NCBI RefSeq assembly: GCF_021117345.1
Contig: NZ_CP088261.1
Span: forward strand, 992,001-1,056,000
Direction of reading: 5' to 3'
Source of the DNA: Microbacterium sp. cx-55
Lineage (GTDB): Bacteria > Actinomycetota > Actinomycetes > Actinomycetales > Microbacteriaceae
Length of the DNA: 64,000 nt
Shown here: piece by piece, positions 58,957 to 64,000 of the stretch
Numbering within the stretch: position 1 is the first letter of the stretch
How the letters are laid out: each line of letters begins with the position of its first letter
Program-made: the position numbers and the translations under genes
The notes under the pieces: generated by a model
Database searches by the model: none
What the model was told of the DNA's origin: nothing
The model's input: only the letters and a program-made list of their open reading frames with translations

Positions 58957-60570
58957 TCAGGCCGAGTAGGGGACCGGCCAGTGCGGCTCGGGAACCGGCC
59001 AGCCCGCGTCGCGGAGGGCTCGACGGGCGAGCTCGCGCGCCGAGTACGGCGTGCGCTGCCCGCGGATGTCGCGGTAGTCCTGGTGTCCGGGGCCCGCCCA
59101 GAGGATCGCGTCGCCCTCGCCGACGAGCGCGACCGCGTCGACGATCGCCTGCTCGGGCGGCGAGGAGACGTGGATCTCCGCATCCGGTCGCGCCTGGCGT
59201 GCTCCCTCGAGGAGCGTGTCGCGGATCGCTGCAGGGTCTTCGAAACGCGGATGGTGATCGGTGATGACCAGCACGTCCGATCCCTGTACCGCGGTGCGGC
59301 CCATGTCGTGGCGCTTCGTCGCATCCCGATCGCCGTCGGCGCCGAAGAGCATCAGCACCCGGCCTGGGGTCACCCGGCGGACTGCGGCAAGTGTCTTCTC
59401 GAACGCGTCGGGGGAGTGCCCGAAGTCGACGTAGACCGTCGGACCGCGGTCGCCCGACACGCGTTCGGTGCGCCCGGGCAGATAGGCCTCGATGCGGCCG
59501 CCGTCGAGGACCGCGACGATGCGCTCCCAGGCGTAGCCCGCCTCGAACATCATCACGATCGCGAGCGCCGCGTTCGCCGCCATGTGCGTGCCGATCACCG
59601 GCACGATCGTCTCGAGATGCTGCCCGTCCGGTCCGTGCAGGGTGAAGCGCGTGCCGTCGGGTTTCTCGCCCTGGATGTCGACGGTCCAGTCGGCGGATGC
59701 GGCGAAGGCGGGGTCCGCGGCGATCGCGGGCGTACCCACGGTCACGAACGGAACCTCGGCGCGCTCCGCCACCTCGGCGGCCGCGGCGGAATCGAGCGAG
59801 ATGACAGCCCGCCGGGAGCGATCGGGGCGGAAGAGCGGCAGCTTGGCCTCGAGGTACTCGCGCATGTCGGCGTAGTCGTCGAGGTGGTCATGGCTCAGGT
59901 TCGTGAAGGCCGCGACGTCGAACACGATGCCGTCGACGCGATGCCGGCTGAGGGCCTGCGCGCTCACCTCCACGGCGACCGCTTCGACGCCGCGCTCGCG
60001 CATGAGGGCGAGCAAGGCGTGGAACTCGGATGCCTCGGGGGTCGTCAGCCGCGACACGATCACCTGTCCGGCGATGTGGCGCTCCGCCGTGGACGAGAGC
60101 CCGGTGACGATGCCGAGCTGGCTCAGCATCCCCTCGAGGATGTGCGAGACGCTCGTCTTGCCGTTGGTGCCGGTCGTCGCGAACAGCAGCGGCAGGTCGT
60201 CACCGGGACCCGTGCCGTAGACCCAGGCCGACAGTTCGCCCATCCGCGCACGGGGGGAATCGAGGACGAGGACGGGCAGACCGGATGCGGCGGCCGCATC
60301 GGCCCCGACCGCATCCGTGATGATGGCGACCGCGCCCTTCTCGGCGGCCGACGCCGCGAACTCGGCCCCGTGGCGGTTGACGCCCTGGAGCGCCACGAAG
60401 GCCTCGCCGGGTCGGAGGTCGGCGGTCGCGAGCGTGATCCCGCGCAGCGAGATGCCCTCGATCTCACCGCGCACCTCGGCGCCGAAACGATCGGCGAGAT
60501 CTCCCAGCGATCGCGTCGCGGGCTGCTCGGGGCGGAGCACGGGGGGCAGGTTCGAGGGGGGTGTCGACAT
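58957..60570 (-). CDS. Stand-alone MurE-like Mur ligase
   Basis: A 537-residue ATP-dependent amide ligase of the MurE type (UDP-MurNAc-tripeptide synthetase). The N-terminal substrate domain precedes the P-loop ATTGTNGKTSV (about residues 128-138); EVSAQALSRHRVDG and the FTNLSHDHLD block with the metal and carbamoyl-Lys region follow, then VDFGHSPDAFEKTL. At the amino-acid-recognition loop, where diaminopimelate-adding enzymes have DNPR and lysine-adding ones DNPA, this protein has DHHPR. Microbacteria do not use diaminopimelate at position 3, so a changed loop makes sense. It is not in a division cluster; the main murE may be elsewhere. Confidence 0.85.
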   Translation of the reverse strand: MSTPPSNLPPVLRPEQPATRSLGDLADRFGAEVRGEIEGISLRGITLATADLRPGEAFVALQGVNRHGAEFAASAAEKGAVAIITDAVGADAAAASGLPVLVLDSPRARMGELSAWVYGTGPGDDLPLLFATTGTNGKTSVSHILEGMLSQLGIVTGLSSTAERHIAGQVIVSRLTTPEASEFHALLALMRERGVEAVAVEVSAQALSRHRVDGIVFDVAAFTNLSHDHLDDYADMREYLEAKLPLFRPDRSRRAVISLDSAAAAEVAERAEVPFVTVGTPAIAADPAFAASADWTVDIQGEKPDGTRFTLHGPDGQHLETIVPVIGTHMAANAALAIVMMFEAGYAWERIVAVLDGGRIEAYLPGRTERVSGDRGPTVYVDFGHSPDAFEKTLAAVRRVTPGRVLMLFGADGDRDATKRHDMGRTAVQGSDVLVITDHHPRFEDPAAIRDTLLEGARQARPDAEIHVSSPPEQAIVDAVALVGEGDAILWAGPGHQDYRDIRGQRTPYSARELARRALRDAGWPVPEPHWPVPYSA

Positions 60571-60644
60571 CGCGGTCCATTCAACCAGACCCGACCCCTC
60601 GCGCCGGGTCTGGTCGTGTTCGGCTCGCTCAAAGAGATCGCGGC

Positions 60645-60650
60645 TACGGT
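60645..60650 (+). promoter_or_regulatory. -10 hexamer TACGGT for the site-2 protease
   Basis: Ends 6 bases before the GTG at 60657 and settles that start. Confidence 0.5.
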
Positions 60651-60656
60651 GGGCGA

Positions 60657-62021
60657 GTGACGATCATCGCCTTCGTGGTCGGCATCGTGCTGCTCGTTGT
60701 CGGGCTCGCGATCTCGATCGCCCTCCACGAGCTGGGACACCTCATCCCGGCCAAGGCCTTCGGCGTACGCGTCGGCCAGTACATGATCGGCTTCGGGCCG
60801 ACGCTCTTCTCCCGCCGGAAAGGCGAGACCGAGTACGGCCTGAAGGCGCTGCCGCTCGGGGGCTACATCTCGATGTCGGGCATGTATCCGCCCGCCCCGC
60901 AGACGGATGCGGACACCGCGCCCGCCGACGGCAGCGGTGTCGCCACCGCCACCACGACGCGGCGAGCCACCGGTCGGGTCTCGGCGCGTTTCTTCCAGAC
61001 GCTCGTGCAGGACGCGCGCGAGGTCAATGCGGAGACCCTGGTCGGCGCAGACGAGCGCGTCTTCTACCGCCTGCCGGTGTGGAAGCGCGTGATCATCATG
61101 CTCGGCGGGCCGCTGATGAACTTCGTTCTCGCGATCGTGCTGTTCGCCATCCTGTTCACCGGCATCGGCGTGCAGACGGCCACCTCGACGGTCTCCGCAC
61201 TCAGCGACTGCGTCCCGGCCTCGAACGGCACGTCGTGCGTCAGCGCGACTACCCCGGCGGAACAGGCCGGGCTCGAACCGGGTGACCGGATCGTGTCGAT
61301 CGACGGCACCGCGATCGGCGACTTCGCCGACGCCACGGCGATCATCCAGGCCTCGGCCGGTCGCCAACTCAGCGTCGTGGTCGACCGAGGCGGTGTCGAG
61401 CGCACGCTCGCAGTGACCCCGGTCGCCATCGAAGCGGCGACGACGAACGCCGCCGGCGAAGCGCAGACGGATGCCGACGGCAACCCGGTGACGCAGCAGA
61501 TCGGTTTCATCGGCGTGCGGCCGACGTCGGAATTCGTGCGCCAGCCGCTGTGGGCGGGGCCCGCCGCGGCGATCGAGAACGTCGGGGCCGTCGCCGGGGT
61601 GATCGTCCAGCTCCCGGTCAAGGTCGTCGACGCGGCGTCCACCCTCTTCACGGGCGCGGAACGCGATCCGAACGGACCGTTGAGCGTTGTCGGTGCCAGC
61701 GTGATCGCCGGCGAGGTCGCCGCATCCGACGCTCCGGTGCTGAACCGGGTCGCCGGGATCATCGGACTCCTCGGTTCGCTCAACCTGGCTCTCGGCGTCT
61801 TCAATCTCGTGCCGCTGCTGCCGCTCGACGGCGGGCACGTCATCGTCGCCCTGTGGGACGGCATCAAGCGCGCCTTCGCGCGACTGCGTGGGCGCCCGGC
61901 ACCCGCCCCGGTCGATGCGACCCGACTCGTGCCCGTGACGTTCGTGGTCGTGGCGCTCCTCGGCATCATGGGCGGCACGCTGATCCTGGTCGACCTGATC
62001 AACCCGATCTCGCTGTTCTGA
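60657..62021 (+). CDS. Site-2 membrane metalloprotease (M50; RseP/Rip1-like)
   Basis: A 454-residue intramembrane protease. The zinc site HELGH (about residues 23-27) lies in the first membrane helix, a PDZ domain follows in the periplasmic-side region (about 180-270, GLEPGDRIVSIDGTAIG), and the third zinc ligand is in PLLPLDGGHVIVAL near the C-terminus. Rip1/RseP cleave anti-sigma factors and other single-pass proteins; the targets here are unknown. An Ala/Thr-rich insert (about 78-105) lies between the first helix and the second half of the first catalytic domain. Confidence 0.93.
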   Translation: MTIIAFVVGIVLLVVGLAISIALHELGHLIPAKAFGVRVGQYMIGFGPTLFSRRKGETEYGLKALPLGGYISMSGMYPPAPQTDADTAPADGSGVATATTTRRATGRVSARFFQTLVQDAREVNAETLVGADERVFYRLPVWKRVIIMLGGPLMNFVLAIVLFAILFTGIGVQTATSTVSALSDCVPASNGTSCVSATTPAEQAGLEPGDRIVSIDGTAIGDFADATAIIQASAGRQLSVVVDRGGVERTLAVTPVAIEAATTNAAGEAQTDADGNPVTQQIGFIGVRPTSEFVRQPLWAGPAAAIENVGAVAGVIVQLPVKVVDAASTLFTGAERDPNGPLSVVGASVIAGEVAASDAPVLNRVAGIIGLLGSLNLALGVFNLVPLLPLDGGHVIVALWDGIKRAFARLRGRPAPAPVDATRLVPVTFVVVALLGIMGGTLILVDLINPISLF

Positions 62022-62045
62022 CGCGGGACGCGGGGCGCGGGGCCG

Positions 62046-63953
62046 TCAGACCGTGACGGGCTCGAGCGCCTGCGCGACCAATCGCTCCAGGGTACGCATC
62101 CCGTCGCGCGACAGGATCGACTCCAGATGACCCTGCACCGACGCGAAGCCGGGGCCGCGCAGCGCGTAGACATCGCCCGACACGGGCGATGCCGCGACCT
62201 CGGCGACACCGACCCGAGTGGTTCCGGGGGTCGTCCGCGCGGTGAACGTGTTGTAGAAGCCGATGGATGCCGGTTCGCCGAACACATCGACCTCGAACTG
62301 CAGTCCCTGGTGGGGGCGGTCGAGCGGAACCAGATCGATTCCGAGCCGATCGGCGAGGATCTGATGGCTGAGGCACACCGCGAGCAGCGGCCGCCCCGCG
62401 GTGAGCCGCTGCGCGACGACGCCGCGCATGTGGCGGATGCGGGTGCTCGCGTCGTCGCGCGGGTCACCGGGACCCGGGCCCGAGATCACCAGGTCGGCGG
62501 CGTCGAGCACGGCGGCGTCCGCATCCGCCCACGGCACGATCGCGACGTCGAGCCCGAGGTGACGCAGCTGGTGCGCCAGCATCGTGGTGAACCGGTCCTC
62601 GGCGTCGACCACGACCGCGGTGCGACCGGCGAACGGGCCGTCGCTGTCGCCGCCCTGCGGGTTGAGCCAGAACGCGGCCAGGCGCGAGTTCCGCGATTGC
62701 AGCAGCGCCGCGATCTCCGGATCGTCCGCGAGCGGAGCGCGCTCGATGACCGGAGCGTCCGGGTCGGCGGCGGGCACGGTGTCGCGAGGGACCGCCCCGA
62801 TCGCGCCCAGCACGCCCGCGGCCTTGCCGTGCGTCTCGCCGACCTCGCCGGCGGGGTCGGAGTGGCGCACGAGGGTCGCGCCGACCGGAACACGGAGTCG
62901 ACCGTCCTGCAGGTACGCCGTGCGGATCAGGATCGGCGCGTCCAGGTCGTGCGTGACGCCCTCGGTGGCGCCGTTCGGGGTGAAGAGCGCGGCCACGCCG
63001 GAGTAGTACCCGCGTGGTGAGGTCTCGTGCCGGGCGATCACGGTGCAGGCGTTCTGCATGGGCGAGCCCGTGACGGTCGGCGCGAACATCGTCTCGCGCA
63101 GGATGTCGCGGGGATCCAGCTGCGACCGCCCGCGCAGCATGTACTCGGTGTGGGTGAGGCGCGACATCTCCTTCAGATGCGGGCCGGTGATGCGTCCGCC
63201 GTCGGAGCAGACGGCGCTCATCATCTTCAGTTCCTCGTCGACGACCATGAAGAGCTCCTCGGTCTCCTTGGTGGACTCGAGGAACGTCCGCAGCGTGTCG
63301 ACGGTTGCGCCGCCCGCCGGGTGCCGGAAGGTGCCGGAGATGGGGTTCATCGTGACGACGCCGCTCTGCGCGCTCACGTGCGCCTCGGGACTCGCGCCGA
63401 CGGCGACGTGTCCTTCGGTGACTACCGCGAACGTCCAGTACGCGCCGCGCTCCTGCGCGAGAAGTGCGCGGAACCAGGTGAGCGCCGCGACCCGCTCGTC
63501 TGCGGAGACGGATGCGGTGAAGTCGCGCCGGATGACGAAGTTCGCGCCCTCGCCGCGCCCGATCTCATCGGCGATCACGGTGCGCACGATGTCGGCGTAC
63601 TCGTCGTCGCTGATGTCGAAGCCCGGGTCGCCGAGCGGAAGCGGCGCGGTCGGAAGCGCCTCGAGCGCGTCCGCACGGGAGACGCGCTCGTGCCCCGTGA
63701 TGACGAGGCAGCGGAGCGGGGCGCCGTCGTCGTGGCAGACGAAACCGCGCTCGCGCACCTGGCGGTACGGAACGAGCGCGAGCACCTCGCGAGCGGTGCC
63801 GTCCGCATCCAGCAACGGGATGTCGGCGAGCAGCTCGACGTCGACGACGTCGCCGGTGAGCACTTCGACCCACGCGTCGTCGCGGGCGATCAGCGCGAAC
63901 GGCGCGTCGGCGGCAGCCAGCGAGGAGAAGAGGTCCGCAGCGGTAGCGGTCAT
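62046..63953 (-). CDS. PhzE-type fused anthranilate/ADIC synthase
   Basis: A 635-residue fusion: a chorismate-binding TrpE-like domain (about residues 1-400) and a TrpG-like glutamine amidotransferase (about 445-635). The amidotransferase has CLSHQILA with the nucleophilic Cys, and VQGHLESIL with His-x-Glu. In the first domain LRETMFAPTVTGSP, SRLTHTEYMLRGRS and RGYYSGVAALF match PhzE more than housekeeping TrpE. PhzE makes 2-amino-2-deoxyisochorismate; some relatives make anthranilate for Trp. Which one applies needs the neighbours beyond 64000. AAAGGA lies 5 bases before the ATG. Confidence 0.9.
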   Translation of the reverse strand: MTATAADLFSSLAAADAPFALIARDDAWVEVLTGDVVDVELLADIPLLDADGTAREVLALVPYRQVRERGFVCHDDGAPLRCLVITGHERVSRADALEALPTAPLPLGDPGFDISDDEYADIVRTVIADEIGRGEGANFVIRRDFTASVSADERVAALTWFRALLAQERGAYWTFAVVTEGHVAVGASPEAHVSAQSGVVTMNPISGTFRHPAGGATVDTLRTFLESTKETEELFMVVDEELKMMSAVCSDGGRITGPHLKEMSRLTHTEYMLRGRSQLDPRDILRETMFAPTVTGSPMQNACTVIARHETSPRGYYSGVAALFTPNGATEGVTHDLDAPILIRTAYLQDGRLRVPVGATLVRHSDPAGEVGETHGKAAGVLGAIGAVPRDTVPAADPDAPVIERAPLADDPEIAALLQSRNSRLAAFWLNPQGGDSDGPFAGRTAVVVDAEDRFTTMLAHQLRHLGLDVAIVPWADADAAVLDAADLVISGPGPGDPRDDASTRIRHMRGVVAQRLTAGRPLLAVCLSHQILADRLGIDLVPLDRPHQGLQFEVDVFGEPASIGFYNTFTARTTPGTTRVGVAEVAASPVSGDVYALRGPGFASVQGHLESILSRDGMRTLERLVAQALEPVTV

Positions 63954-63988
63954 GGTCGATCCTTTATCGGGGGAGCGGCAGCCTCACG

Positions 63989-64000
63989 AAAAAAGGACCG
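63989..64000 (-). terminator. Possible attenuator 3' end upstream of the PhzE-type gene
   Basis: On the reverse strand the window edge reads CGGTCC-TTTTTT-CG, 36 bases before the ATG. A GC-rich arm followed by six T is the end of a typical intrinsic terminator, here in the leader of an anthranilate-synthase-type gene, as expected for transcription attenuation. The other arm lies outside the window. Confidence 0.35.

Overview
This is a chromosomal window of high-GC actinobacterial DNA. Gene content, order and base composition point to Microbacteriaceae, most likely Microbacterium. The reasons are: the GC-rich third positions; the order argS-lysA-hom-thrC-thrB-rho-prfA and prmC-tsaC-wecA-atpBEFHAGDC; the PspA/TPM pair; leaderless genes behind TANNNT hexamers; and the octamer GGATGCGG/CCGCATCC about once per kb. 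I found no insertion sequence, phage gene, integrase, rRNA or CRISPR array. Identifications rest on reading motifs, not on database searches.

Layout. 1-18.6 kb is mixed housekeeping and accessory DNA. It holds an AhpD-like protein, a tyrosine phosphatase, a stand-alone SIP domain behind a DtxR/IdeR-type iron box, a 0.5-kb repeat array, an arginase-family gene with a changed metal ligand, PspA with a TPM-domain membrane protein, DUF3097, trmB, a diverged CPBP membrane protein, a two-component system whose kinase is frameshifted, a SnoaL-like lipoprotein, a PIG-V mannosyltransferase, tRNA-Arg(CCG), a three-gene SDR/SRPBCC/FAD-oxidoreductase operon, an SGNH hydrolase and a transglutaminase-like protein.

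18.7-43.5 kb is the conserved core. It runs argS, DUF2993, GNAT, lysA-hom-thrC-thrB (lysine, threonine and methionine branch), rho, prfA, then prmC, tsaC, a WecA-type transferase, an AtpI-like protein and the eight-gene ATP synthase operon, closed by a strong terminator. A reverse-strand block (amidase, cysE, cysK) splits prfA from prmC, and no rpmE lies between rho and prfA.

43.5-64 kb contains yaaA, a DUF5684 membrane protein, a PP2C phosphatase, an orphan EccC/FtsK-like ATPase, an APC permease with tandem operator-like repeats and a convergent asparaginase, osmC, plsC, an FKBP lipoprotein, dxr, pflA/pflB on the reverse strand, a repeat-rich spacer, a stand-alone MurE-like ligase, an RseP/Rip1-type site-2 protease, and a PhzE-type fused TrpE-TrpG enzyme whose leader runs off the window.

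The less ordinary signals are: the tandem hairpin array at 1865-2367; two large intergenic palindromes (18631-18704 and 58784-58847); the paired operators before the APC permease; a Rho whose first ~320 residues are low complexity with no visible Rho_N domain; and the genome-wide-looking octamer. None amounts to a proven new system; the repeat elements and the octamer are the best candidates for undescribed biology.
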